Shown: one piece after another, positions 43,162 through 52,233 of the stretch
How the letters are laid out: each line of letters starts with the position of its first letter
Position numbering within the stretch: position 1 is the first letter of the stretch
DNA from: M10-OD1-4 sp038061695
Lineage (GTDB): Bacteria; Patescibacteriota; Minisyncoccia; GWC2-36-17; M10-OD1-4
NCBI GenBank assembly: GCA_038061695.1
Contig: JBBTYT010000005.1
Location: 1-61,076, forward strand
DNA: 61,076 nucleotides
Reading direction: 5' to 3'
Position numbers and translations under genes: made by a program
Notes under the pieces: model-generated
The model's input: only the letters and a program-made list of their open reading frames with translations
The model's database searches: none
Told to the model about the DNA's origin: nothing

Positions 43162-44952
43162 ATGTCATCACAAAAATACCAAGAAAATATCAATATACCT
43201 CAAATATCTGATCCTGCCGGATTTAAAGATATCGTTGCGCCATCAGCCATCCAGATAGAAAGCAGGTATATTCAACTTGGTGATAAATTTTTACGAACTC
43301 TATTTTTATACTCTTATCCGAGATTTTTAAATACAAATTGGTTTGCTCCCGTGATTAATCTAGATAGATTTTTTGACATCTCCATACACTTTCATCCTGT
43401 AGATACTGCCATAATAATGAAAAAACTCAATAGAAAAGTTACTTCTGTTGAGGCGCAACTTAATGAGAGATCAGAGAAGGGACTTATAAGAGATCCCATA
43501 CTTGAAACAGCTCTGCAAGATTTGGAGGGGCTAAGAAATTCCTTGCTTCAAGCTACCCAAAAACTTTTCAGAGTTGGTGTCTATATAACCATAATAGAAG
43601 ATACCCTTGATGACCTCAATAAAGCGGAGAGTGAAATCCGTGGAATCTTAGATGCCAGAATGATCTTAACAAAAAACGCGAACTTCCAGCAGGATATTGG
43701 ATTTATGTCCACTCTTCCGCTAGGCAGAGATATACTGGACATTCACTCAAACCTAAATACAGGACCGGCATCAACTATTTTTCCGTTTGTATCCGCTGAT
43801 CTTACATCAAATAAAGGCATCTTATATGGAATAAATAGACACAACAATGGTCTTATTCTATTTGATAGATTCTCTCTTGAAAATGCTAACTCTGTCATCT
43901 TTGCAAAGTCCGGATCAGGAAAAAGCTATACTGCAAAGCTTGAGATATTAAGATCTTTGATGATGGGAACAGAAGTTATTATTATAGATCCTGAAAATGA
44001 ATATAAATATCTTACAGAAACTGTTGGTGGCTCTTTTTTCAAAGTCTCACTAAACTCTTCAAGCCATATCAATCCGTTTGATCTGCCAAAACCGATTGAA
44101 GGAGAATCTCAAGCTGATGTCTTAAGATCAAATATTATAAATCTTGTTGGTATGATGCGTTTAATGCTAGGTCAAATGTCTCCGGAAGAAGACTCTATAG
44201 TAGATAGAGCTCTTGCTGAAACTTATGCATCAAGAGACATAACTCCGGATGTAGATTTCTCAGATACAATACCGCCGACACTTTCTGATTTTCAATCTAT
44301 ATTGGAAAATATGGATGGTGGTTCATCGCTAGCAAAGAGGCTTGAAAAATATACCGAGGGTTCTTATGCCGGATTTTTAAATAATCAAACAAATATAGAT
44401 ATGCAAAATAAGCTCGTTGTATTTTCTATTAGAGATATGGAAACTGAGCTTAGACCGATTGCTATGTATCTTATTATAAGATATGTATGGAATATCATCA
44501 GGGCAAAATTAAAAAAGAGGATACTCCTTGTTGATGAGGCTTGGGTTATGATGCAACATGAAGATGCGGCATCATTTCTATACGGCATCGCAAAAAGATG
44601 TAGAAAATATTATTTAGGACTTACAACGATTACTCAAGATGTTAATGATTTCTTGAGCTCAAAATACGGAAAAGCAATATTAACAAATTCATCATTACAG
44701 CTTTTACTCAAACAATCTCCGGCTACCATAGGAATGGTTAAGGAGGCTTTCAATCTTTCTGAAGAAGAAAAATACTTGCTTCTTGAATGTGGTGTTGGTG
44801 AGGGCATATTCTTTGCTGGACTCAAACATGCCGCCATTAAAGTTATTGCATCATATACCGAAGATCAGATAATAACATCCAATCCAGAACAACTACTTGA
44901 AAGAGAGAAAGAAAGGGCTGACCTTGAGAGAGCAGGAGATAGCGTGGTATAA
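43162..44952 (+). CDS. virB4: VirB4-like type IV secretion ATPase
   Basis: A 596-residue motor ATPase energising assembly or transport. Walker A AKSGSGKSYTAK lies near residues 248-259, IIIDPENEYKYL follows near 275, and Walker B RILLVDEAWVMM near 453-464, with the downstream Arg/Gln region GLTTITQDVNDFL typical of the TraC/VirB4 family. The N-terminal 200 residues form the remaining membrane-proximal domain. VirB11- and VirD4-type ATPases are not found in the window, so this is the sole recognisable motor of the locus. Confidence 0.95.
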   Translation: MSSQKYQENINIPQISDPAGFKDIVAPSAIQIESRYIQLGDKFLRTLFLYSYPRFLNTNWFAPVINLDRFFDISIHFHPVDTAIIMKKLNRKVTSVEAQLNERSEKGLIRDPILETALQDLEGLRNSLLQATQKLFRVGVYITIIEDTLDDLNKAESEIRGILDARMILTKNANFQQDIGFMSTLPLGRDILDIHSNLNTGPASTIFPFVSADLTSNKGILYGINRHNNGLILFDRFSLENANSVIFAKSGSGKSYTAKLEILRSLMMGTEVIIIDPENEYKYLTETVGGSFFKVSLNSSSHINPFDLPKPIEGESQADVLRSNIINLVGMMRLMLGQMSPEEDSIVDRALAETYASRDITPDVDFSDTIPPTLSDFQSILENMDGGSSLAKRLEKYTEGSYAGFLNNQTNIDMQNKLVVFSIRDMETELRPIAMYLIIRYVWNIIRAKLKKRILLVDEAWVMMQHEDAASFLYGIAKRCRKYYLGLTTITQDVNDFLSSKYGKAILTNSSLQLLLKQSPATIGMVKEAFNLSEEEKYLLLECGVGEGIFFAGLKHAAIKVIASYTEDQIITSNPEQLLEREKERADLERAGDSVV

Positions 44953-45017
44953 TAGATGTGACTTACAAACTTAATAAAGCTTATCCTGTTTGAGTGTGTA
45001 AATTCTAATAAAAAAGA

Positions 45018-46067
45018 ATGGGTTACAAATTTAAAATTATAAATATAAAATCTTTAAGCTCTTTATCCTTAATAGCTCTTTTTCTTTTTTCACCAATTTT
45101 ATCTAACGCCCAACAAGCTTATGATTATGATAAAGAAATTCAAGATCAAATATCAAGTGCAGAAGATGAATTCTCTGCTCCTTCTGTTGAATTAAATACA
45201 TCATCAAGCGGCAGAATTGGTCAAACCGCCAATATCTCGGCTACTTTAAATAATATAAATCCAAATACGACTGAATTTTTATGGTATTTGGACGATGTAT
45301 CAGATCAAAAACAATCAGGAAAGGCAAAGAGCGAGTTTTCATTTACAACTTCAAAAGAAAATCATGTCGTCAGATTGACTATTTTGGAGAATAACAAAAA
45401 AGTGGCTGAGAATGCGGTATTAATAAGCTCCTATAATATCTCTCTGATCTGGAAAGCTGAAACTTATGTTCCACCTGAATATGAAGGAAAGGCTATGCCA
45501 ACAAGAGGAAGTAAAGTTACTGTTACAGCAATACCGGACATTAAAGATGTTGACTCTAAAGAACTTCTGTACACATGGTATCTTAATTCTGAATCACAGG
45601 TGAGAGGTGTATTAGGAGAAGATGCATTTTCATTTATAGTATCAAAGAGTGTTGATTTTATACCAGTATTTGTAGAAGTTTCAAATCTCTCAGGGTCAAT
45701 AACAGTAAGCCAAGCTATATCAATACCTGTAGTAAGACCTTCTGTCTTGCTATATCATAAAACATCTGAAAAAAGATCTGAGCTCGCCTTAAATAATATA
45801 GATATCTCTCCCGGAAAATCAATATCAGTGATAGCAAGGCCATTTAATTTTCAAGCAAACAATCTGACAGATTTTGATTATATTTGGGAGTTTATAGGTA
45901 ATAAGGCATTCGGAGATAATATAGATCCGAGCCTATTAACATTACAAATATCTGAAAATTCTGCTTTGGGAAGTAAAAATTTAACCTTACTAGCAACTAG
46001 CCGTAAATCATATAAAGAACGAGCCGTCTCAAACCTGACTGTTAATATAATAAAACAGCAAGAATAA
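45018..46067 (+). CDS. Exported protein with Ig/PKD-like repeats
   Basis: A 349-residue protein with a signal peptide (about residues 10-31, ending SNA-QQ). The rest shows beta-rich repeats of about 90 residues, each with an aromatic centre such as EFLWYLDDVSDQKQSG, LYTWYLNSESQVRG and DYIWEFIGNKAFG, the pattern of PKD/Ig-like folds (W-x-L/F cores). The C-terminus has no sortase motif or anchor. The stop overlaps the pilin start (TAATG), so the two are translationally coupled and probably act together outside the cell. Confidence 0.75.
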   Translation: MGYKFKIINIKSLSSLSLIALFLFSPILSNAQQAYDYDKEIQDQISSAEDEFSAPSVELNTSSSGRIGQTANISATLNNINPNTTEFLWYLDDVSDQKQSGKAKSEFSFTTSKENHVVRLTILENNKKVAENAVLISSYNISLIWKAETYVPPEYEGKAMPTRGSKVTVTAIPDIKDVDSKELLYTWYLNSESQVRGVLGEDAFSFIVSKSVDFIPVFVEVSNLSGSITVSQAISIPVVRPSVLLYHKTSEKRSELALNNIDISPGKSISVIARPFNFQANNLTDFDYIWEFIGNKAFGDNIDPSLLTLQISENSALGSKNLTLLATSRKSYKERAVSNLTVNIIKQQE

Positions 46068-46702
46068 TGAAATACAAAAAGATCATCTTAATATTATTTT
46101 TTACCGTAGTGCTTGTCGTTATTTCAGATACGGCTAGCGCTGTTATATTGGAATCAGGGATCCCTGGAAAAGATGGATATGCTCCTGGCGTCGAAGCTCC
46201 TGACATCAAAGAATATCTGGAGTTAATTTATAAATTTATGATAGGCCTTATCGGTATTGCCGGTTTCGCCTCACTAGTTTGGTATGGAATAGTTTGGATA
46301 TACTCAGGAATATCAGAGAAAAAATCAGAAGCACTGGAGGGCATAAAAAATACTCTCATTGGCATAGCTCTTGCCCTATCTTCTTATGCAATATTATATA
46401 CAATAAACCCTAATCTTCTAACACTCACAATACCAACACCTCCAAAAAATATAATTACTACACAGCCTATGACCCACCCTCAAATGGTTTATAGTACTAG
46501 AGAATTTGGAAATTGGTATTATGACTACTACTCTACTCTAAATGGAACAATACGGAACAGCTTAGGATATACTGGACCTACAGCCGAACTTAATTGCCAA
46601 AAAACTGTATTAGCATTTCAAAATACATTATATGTCAACTCAACATTGCCTGACAAACTAATAATAGTCAATCCATGTTATGAATATTCTGGGTACAGAT
46701 AA
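46067..46702 (+). CDS. Type IV secretion pilin-like protein (VirB2/TrbC-like)
   Basis: A 211-residue protein with a signal peptide (about residues 5-25) and two transmembrane helices (about 52-78, FMIGLIGIAGFASLVWYGIVW, and 92-112) separated by the basic loop SGISEKKSEALEGIKN. This two-helix plan is that of VirB2/T4SS pilins. Unusually, a Tyr/Thr/Asn-rich extension of about 100 residues with two Cys follows; it would lie outside. The gene overlaps the Ig/PKD-like gene by one base. Confidence 0.8.
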   Translation: MKYKKIILILFFTVVLVVISDTASAVILESGIPGKDGYAPGVEAPDIKEYLELIYKFMIGLIGIAGFASLVWYGIVWIYSGISEKKSEALEGIKNTLIGIALALSSYAILYTINPNLLTLTIPTPPKNIITTQPMTHPQMVYSTREFGNWYYDYYSTLNGTIRNSLGYTGPTAELNCQKTVLAFQNTLYVNSTLPDKLIIVNPCYEYSGYR

Positions 46703-46761
46703 AAATGTTGCATCGTCGGCAATCCTATCATCTATAATTACTTGCCAAATAATAAAAAAAT

Positions 46762-47892
46762 ATGACAAAAAAAAGTAAAATTTCATTAGTTATCATAATT
46801 ATAATCCTTATCGTTGGGTCTGTTTTTGCTTACTACCTCCTTGTAGTCGGTAAAAAACCAACTATCATAAAGGAGAAGGATACTCCTAATAAAGAAATCA
46901 TAATATCAACAACAGAAAAATCAAGCAAATTAGTTCAAATAACTGATGAAAATGTTGTATCACCGGCAATAAATGAGGAAAAAAAGAGAATAAGATATAT
47001 AACAAAAAATGATGGTGTTTTGTATCAATCCGACTTGAAAGGGGAGAATAAAATAAAAATACCATTCGTAAGCTTAGGCGGTATTATAAAAATTATCTGG
47101 ACGGAAGATCAAGAAAAATTCATCAATATCTATTCAGATTCTTTTGGTGTCAAAAGCTTCTTTTATGATTTAGCGTCAAAACAAGCCGTGCCTTTAAATA
47201 AAAATATAACTTGGCTTGATTATTCAAAAAATACAGATAAAATATTTTATCACTACTACGACTCCTCGCAAAGCATAAATTCAATTGCTACTTCAAATTC
47301 AGATGGTTCTCTTTCAAAAAGTATAATCAATACAAGATTACAGGATGTTAGACTTCAATGGATAACAGATAAAAAAATTGCAATATCCACAGCGCCTTCA
47401 GGACTTGCGCAAAATATACTTTATACCTTAAATCCTGAATCTCCAAAATTTATTAAAATATTAAGTGGCATTTACGGATTAACACATAAGTGGTCTTCCG
47501 ACGGCTCCAAGTTCGCCTTCTCTCAAACAGATAAAGATGGCGCTAGTCTAACATTAAATATATCAAACGAAAGTGGACTTGAGATATCAAACACTAGAAT
47601 AATAACATTGCCTGAAAAATGCGTATTTATGAAAGATAATATATCTCTTTTATGCGCAGAAATGTTAAGTGTGCCGGAAAATGCAATAATGCCTGATGAT
47701 TATTACAAAAAAACATTCATCGCAAATAATAGACTATGGAAATTAAATACCGAAACAAATAAAAAAGATATCATCTACGATTTTAATGAAGACATTAATT
47801 TTGATCTTGACAATCTCACCCTCACAAACGACGAAAAATACTTATATTTTACAAATAGAGCAAATGGATTTCTTTATAGATTAGAACTCTAG
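46762..47892 (+). CDS. Membrane-anchored beta-propeller-like protein
   Basis: A 376-residue protein with one N-terminal transmembrane helix (about 6-30). The remainder is beta-rich with TolB/WD40-like repeats: KIIWTEDQEKFINIYSD, ITWLDYSKNTDKIFYHYYD, THKWSSDGSKFAFSQTDKDG and LTLTNDEKYLYFTNR. A scaffold role at the cell surface is likely, but no enzyme motif is seen. It follows the pilin after 59 bases and ends in a CTAG shared with the stop codon of the convergent ligase-like gene. Confidence 0.75.
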   Translation: MTKKSKISLVIIIIILIVGSVFAYYLLVVGKKPTIIKEKDTPNKEIIISTTEKSSKLVQITDENVVSPAINEEKKRIRYITKNDGVLYQSDLKGENKIKIPFVSLGGIIKIIWTEDQEKFINIYSDSFGVKSFFYDLASKQAVPLNKNITWLDYSKNTDKIFYHYYDSSQSINSIATSNSDGSLSKSIINTRLQDVRLQWITDKKIAISTAPSGLAQNILYTLNPESPKFIKILSGIYGLTHKWSSDGSKFAFSQTDKDGASLTLNISNESGLEISNTRIITLPEKCVFMKDNISLLCAEMLSVPENAIMPDDYYKKTFIANNRLWKLNTETNKKDIIYDFNEDINFDLDNLTLTNDEKYLYFTNRANGFLYRLEL

Positions 47893-49151
47893 AATTTACT
47901 TGACCTGCTGTTTAATAACTCTGATTTAAGAATTAAAACTACTCCTAAAAACAGGAAGAATGTTAATGCAAGATCATTTTTCCAAAATGGCGTATCAACG
48001 ATACCGTGAATAGAAAAATATATAAAAAATGAAGAGACAAACAATCCTACGCTTGCCGTGAAAGATGGTTGACTCCGCCTGACAAGCTTTATAGAATCAG
48101 AAAATACAGATATTAATATAATTAAAAAACCCGCTAACCCAAATATTCCGTTTTGGATCCAAAACGCAAGAAATATATTGTGAGGATAAGGAACAGCCCA
48201 CTCAAGATATGGCTCTTTAAATTTATTCTGATAATTAAGATAATATTCCTGAAACATTCCCGGACCAATACCAAAGATATAATTATCCTTGAGTATCAAG
48301 AGAGATGATTCAAAAATCATCTCTCTTGAAGCAATCGATGATCTTTGATCATTAAAAATAATATCTTGTGTTTTTTTATCTCCTAATTGAAAATAAAATA
48401 TTATTAAAGATAATATTAAAATCATCAAAGAGAGCATTATCTTAAATTTAGTGGACTTTAAACTTAAAGAGATTGAGAAGAAAATAGCGATAAAAAGCCC
48501 TAAAATTGCACCGTAAGAATATGTCAAGATAAAAGGAATAAATACAATAATTAAAGAACCAAGGAGAAATAAGTTGAGCCTCTTATATTTTTTACTATTA
48601 AGAAGAATGGAAATGATAGCTAAAATAACTGGAGCGAGTGTCATCGCTAGAAAATTAGGAGAGTTAAAGAAGGACTCCAGGCGATTATCATAAGTTACTT
48701 TTCCTAATAAAAGATAAACTATTGAGATAATTGAAATAAAAATACCTGAGAATACGAATGATAAAATAAAATATTTTATCCTATTTTCTGAAACAATAGA
48801 TATAAAAATAATAAATAATAATAGAGGATCTATAAAATAGGCTTTAAATATTCCAAAAGAAATTCTTGTATCGCTGGAAAACATAGATGAAACGAAAGCT
48901 CCTATAATAAAAATTGAAATCCCAAAGAACAGAGGCTTATTCTGATAAAAGATTTCTCTTATTTTCCCTAACTTTTCTTTTTTATTATCAATGAATATTA
49001 AAATAATATATAAAGATAAAGTAAAGTAGATGCAAAGCTCTATAAAAGTCGTTGGTATATTAAAAATTTCAAACCTCAATAAATAAGTTTGGAAAATAAA
49101 AACTATCATAAGAAGCAAAAAATATATAATTTTATCTAAAAAATTTATCAT
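47889..49151 (-). CDS. O-antigen ligase-like membrane protein (WaaL/Wzy_C family)
   Basis: A polytopic membrane protein of 420 residues with about 11-12 hydrophobic segments. The large extracytoplasmic loop carries the family motif near residues 283-310 (NYIFGIGPGMFQEYYLNYQNKF) and a conserved His in PYPHNIFLAFW. Such proteins ligate or polymerise lipid-linked glycans. It overlaps the convergent propeller-like gene by the palindrome CTAG, in which both stops lie. A paralogue and a flippase follow on the same strand; together they suggest a glycan export set. Confidence 0.85.
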   Translation of the reverse strand: MINFLDKIIYFLLLMIVFIFQTYLLRFEIFNIPTTFIELCIYFTLSLYIILIFIDNKKEKLGKIREIFYQNKPLFFGISIFIIGAFVSSMFSSDTRISFGIFKAYFIDPLLLFIIFISIVSENRIKYFILSFVFSGIFISIISIVYLLLGKVTYDNRLESFFNSPNFLAMTLAPVILAIISILLNSKKYKRLNLFLLGSLIIVFIPFILTYSYGAILGLFIAIFFSISLSLKSTKFKIMLSLMILILSLIIFYFQLGDKKTQDIIFNDQRSSIASREMIFESSLLILKDNYIFGIGPGMFQEYYLNYQNKFKEPYLEWAVPYPHNIFLAFWIQNGIFGLAGFLIILISVFSDSIKLVRRSQPSFTASVGLFVSSFFIYFSIHGIVDTPFWKNDLALTFFLFLGVVLILKSELLNSRSSKF

Positions 49152-49168
49152 AGTTTTGCAGTCATATT

Positions 49169-50479
49169 CTACTTAATAACTTGCCCATTTATTTTGTCTT
49201 TTAAAATTAAAGATAGGGCAAGAACAAAACAGAGCGATGTAAAAACCTGAAGAGAAAATATTGATGTCTCAAAAAAAGAATGTATCAAAAACCAAACTAA
49301 AGACCAGATAATCCCAAATCTTAAAAAATTAAAATGATCTTTTTTGTAAGATAGAAAAATAAAGGAATATATAAAAAATCCTATGAAAAGCAAAAACCCA
49401 ATCAATCCGAGCTCTGATAAAATATCAAGATAAGTATTGTGCGCGTTGATAGGAGACTTAACTGATGTCGTAGGATCAAAAAATATTGGCAGATTTCCTA
49501 ACCCAACACCAAAAATAGGGTTATCTAAAAATATATCTATGGAAGTTTTCCAGATTTGAATTCTTCCTGTATTTGATATATCTGACAATGAGAATGATGA
49601 TGAAAATCTCTCTCCAAAAACAGAGTTTGAAAATGATAAAAGGAGCATTACAACAACTACTGGCGTAAAAAGAAAAAATTTCTTATTTAATTTAATCTTA
49701 AAATAAAAAAAATATAAACCAATAATAAATATCAGGGAAAGAATAAGACCGAAATAAGCGCCTCGTGAAAAAGTAAATAATAAAGCAAGCAACATTACCA
49801 ATATACTTAAAATATAAAAAAACTTTTTCTTTCTATTATTGTAGAAAAAAAATCCTATAGTAAATGGTATAAGAATTCCGAGATAAAGTGCGAATGTATG
49901 GGGATCAGGAAATAAAGAAATTGCCCTAAAATAATCTTTCCCTCCAATATTTACAAACCAACTTTGATTCTGCACTACAACAGAGCCAAAATTCTGACCA
50001 TATATAAACATAGCAACATTATAAGTCCAGAAGTTATATATACTATCTAACTTAAAGATAAATTGGCTTAAAAACTGAAAAATCCCTATTAGAGAGGCTA
50101 AAAAGCCTCCGAGTATGAAAAATTTTGATGCTTTATTCAGCTTTTCTTTTGAATTTATGAAAAAAATGATAAGGAAATAAATGGGAAATAATGTTGCAAA
50201 AAATAAGAATTTCCTTATACTCCACACTGGATTAATCGCCCAGAAAGATGACATAAGTGTGAATAAGAAAAACGCTATAAAAAATAATACCTGCTTATTT
50301 TTAAACTTATTTAAAGATACTGGAATATTGTTATATAAGACATAAAAGATAAAAAAAATAAATATAAAAGATATGAGGACTCTTAAAAAAGCTATATCCA
50401 CATCCATCTGCGGATTAAGAGCAAACGAGAATGGAATAAAAAATAATATAAAATATATAATCTTCTCAAAATATATCAT
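49169..50479 (-). CDS. O-antigen ligase-like membrane protein (second paralogue)
   Basis: A polytopic protein of 436 residues with the same plan: about 11 hydrophobic segments and a periplasmic-type loop with FLDNPIFGVGLGNLPIFFD and INAHNTYLDILSELG near residues 310-355, equivalent to the Wzy_C motif with the conserved His. It differs clearly from its neighbour, so the two probably split polymerase and ligase roles, though which is which cannot be told. The 17-base gap to the first paralogue suggests one transcript. Confidence 0.85.
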   Translation of the reverse strand: MIYFEKIIYFILFFIPFSFALNPQMDVDIAFLRVLISFIFIFFIFYVLYNNIPVSLNKFKNKQVLFFIAFFLFTLMSSFWAINPVWSIRKFLFFATLFPIYFLIIFFINSKEKLNKASKFFILGGFLASLIGIFQFLSQFIFKLDSIYNFWTYNVAMFIYGQNFGSVVVQNQSWFVNIGGKDYFRAISLFPDPHTFALYLGILIPFTIGFFFYNNRKKKFFYILSILVMLLALLFTFSRGAYFGLILSLIFIIGLYFFYFKIKLNKKFFLFTPVVVVMLLLSFSNSVFGERFSSSFSLSDISNTGRIQIWKTSIDIFLDNPIFGVGLGNLPIFFDPTTSVKSPINAHNTYLDILSELGLIGFLLFIGFFIYSFIFLSYKKDHFNFLRFGIIWSLVWFLIHSFFETSIFSLQVFTSLCFVLALSLILKDKINGQVIK

Positions 50480-50507
50480 AGGAATATTTAGGCTATCGCC
50501 TTACTAT

Positions 50508-51959
50508 CTATTTTTTAAAAAATAGGAGAAAATCATCTTTCGATATTCCCCTCACAATGTACATCACGCTAAAATAAACAAAAAGACCGACAAAAAATAG
50601 AATAATAATATTTTGAACCGGGAACAAAAACAAAGCAAGCGTCATAAGTAGAGAGGAGATAGTGGCTTTAAATAAGACCATAACTTTTGGAATATATTTT
50701 ATAGACCTGTAAATTATAAAAAACATCAGGATTGTTGCCAGAAACTCTGTTATAACATTAACAAATGATGCTCCAATATATGAATATTTATTAATAAAAT
50801 ATATATTTGCGGAGATATTGAAAATAGCAGAAATTCCATAAGCAAACATAACTTGTTTTTGTTTATTTATAGCTATAATTGTACTGCCGAACAATGCTCC
50901 TAGAAATATAAAGAAAATTGAAAAAATTAATACTCTTAACGTTAAAACAGACTCTTCAAAACCACTTCCCCCTATAATATTTATAATCTCCGGCGCAAGA
51001 TAAAAAGCTCCGCATATTATCGGTATAGAAATAATATTTAAAAAATCAAATGCTTTTTGAAATACTTTTTTGAAATTATCTGTGTTCAAGATAAAGTAAT
51101 TTGACAAAAGAGGCATCACTAGACCAACAAACATCGCCGGAAAAAATATAATATTTTCTATCACCTTATAAGCTATATTATAAATTCCGACATCCTTAGC
51201 ATCTTTTAAAAAAGAGATGATTAGCGTATCGCCTTTAAAATATATGAGAACTAAAATGGATGATACCGCAAGCGGCCAACTCTCTCTTAGAATATTATAA
51301 ATAGCTAATCTATTAAATAAAAAAGAGAAGGAAACATACCGCTTTGTAAAAATATAAACAAATATAAAATTGACGAATGCGCCAATGACAAAAATCAATA
51401 AAAAATCTAAAAAGCTTGATTCTCTCTGGTATAAATAGACAACCAAAACAAGTTGAATGATTCTTGCAGAGATATCGGCGATTGCCGGCAAAAGCGTTTT
51501 TAAATACTTTTGAAATATACCCATCAATACCTGCGACAAAGACAAAAAAACAAAACCAAGAGAAGCTGTCATGATTCCTAATTTTATCTGATTAGGATAA
51601 ACCGGTATAAAATAAACTACAATAAAAGATATTGTATAAAAGAAGAAAAGTAATAAGACTCTTGTTGTAAATATATACGAAACAATCCTATGCTCAGCGA
51701 CATCATCTTTTGATATTTCTCTGGTTAATATTTGATATAAACCAAAATCAGCAAAAACAGAGAATATATATAAAAAGGCTATTGCTGTATTATAACTACC
51801 AAATCCATCCGGACCAAGCTCTCTTGCAATAAAGGCAATTGAGATAAGACCTATTAAGCTTGATATTATTTTGCCTAAAAAAGAAATTATCGTGTTTTTC
51901 GCGACCTGTTGTTTGAGGATACTCTGTTCAGATATACTTTTGGAATAAGTTCTAAACAT
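50508..51959 (-). CDS. Wzx-like flippase (MATE/MOP superfamily)
   Basis: A membrane protein of about 483 residues with 12-14 hydrophobic segments, of the polysaccharide-exporter family that flips lipid-linked oligosaccharides. The conserved N-terminal FLGKIISSLIGLISIAFIARELGPDGFGSY near residues 20-55 is typical. A longer in-frame start at 51992 would overlap the preceding gene by 41 bases; ATG at 51959 leaves only an 8-base overlap and was chosen. It works with the two ligase-like proteins. Confidence 0.88.
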   Translation of the reverse strand: MFRTYSKSISEQSILKQQVAKNTIISFLGKIISSLIGLISIAFIARELGPDGFGSYNTAIAFLYIFSVFADFGLYQILTREISKDDVAEHRIVSYIFTTRVLLLFFFYTISFIVVYFIPVYPNQIKLGIMTASLGFVFLSLSQVLMGIFQKYLKTLLPAIADISARIIQLVLVVYLYQRESSFLDFLLIFVIGAFVNFIFVYIFTKRYVSFSFLFNRLAIYNILRESWPLAVSSILVLIYFKGDTLIISFLKDAKDVGIYNIAYKVIENIIFFPAMFVGLVMPLLSNYFILNTDNFKKVFQKAFDFLNIISIPIICGAFYLAPEIINIIGGSGFEESVLTLRVLIFSIFFIFLGALFGSTIIAINKQKQVMFAYGISAIFNISANIYFINKYSYIGASFVNVITEFLATILMFFIIYRSIKYIPKVMVLFKATISSLLMTLALFLFPVQNIIILFFVGLFVYFSVMYIVRGISKDDFLLFFKK

Positions 51960-52233
51960 TTTCTGTTCTGTAAATAATATTCTCGGATCCAATATTGATA
52001 GATGTTTCAGAAACTATAATTTTCTTATTTTCTATTCTTAAGATTTGAGATTTATCTATGATAAGAGATTTGCCAAAAAAAATAAATAAAAATCTTCTTC
52101 TAACGTAAATTTTTTTAAACTCGCCATTGTTTTCGTCTTTTTCAACAAATGAAACAACTCCGAGACCATAACCGCTCTCTGTATAAACAGATAATCCTAT
52201 TAAACTATTTTTCCTCTTTTTTTGAAAATACAT
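51952..52233 (-). CDS. PRC-barrel-like small protein downstream of yidC
   Basis: A 93-residue protein with a beta-barrel-like pattern: SLIGLSVYTESGYGLGVVSFV, KKIYVRRRF and LIIDKSQILRIENKKIIVSE, like PRC-barrel domains. The start at 52233 was taken because it limits overlap with yidC to 29 bases; an in-frame Met at 52293 is possible. In many bacteria a KH-domain jag gene follows yidC; here this protein takes that place. Its function is unknown. Confidence 0.6.
   Translation of the reverse strand: MYFQKKRKNSLIGLSVYTESGYGLGVVSFVEKDENNGEFKKIYVRRRFLFIFFGKSLIIDKSQILRIENKKIIVSETSINIGSENIIYRTENV

Noticed and set aside
47885..47895. The 4-base gene overlap CTAG as a recoding or regulatory signal
   Set aside because: It is simply a palindrome in which both convergent stop codons (TAG) lie.
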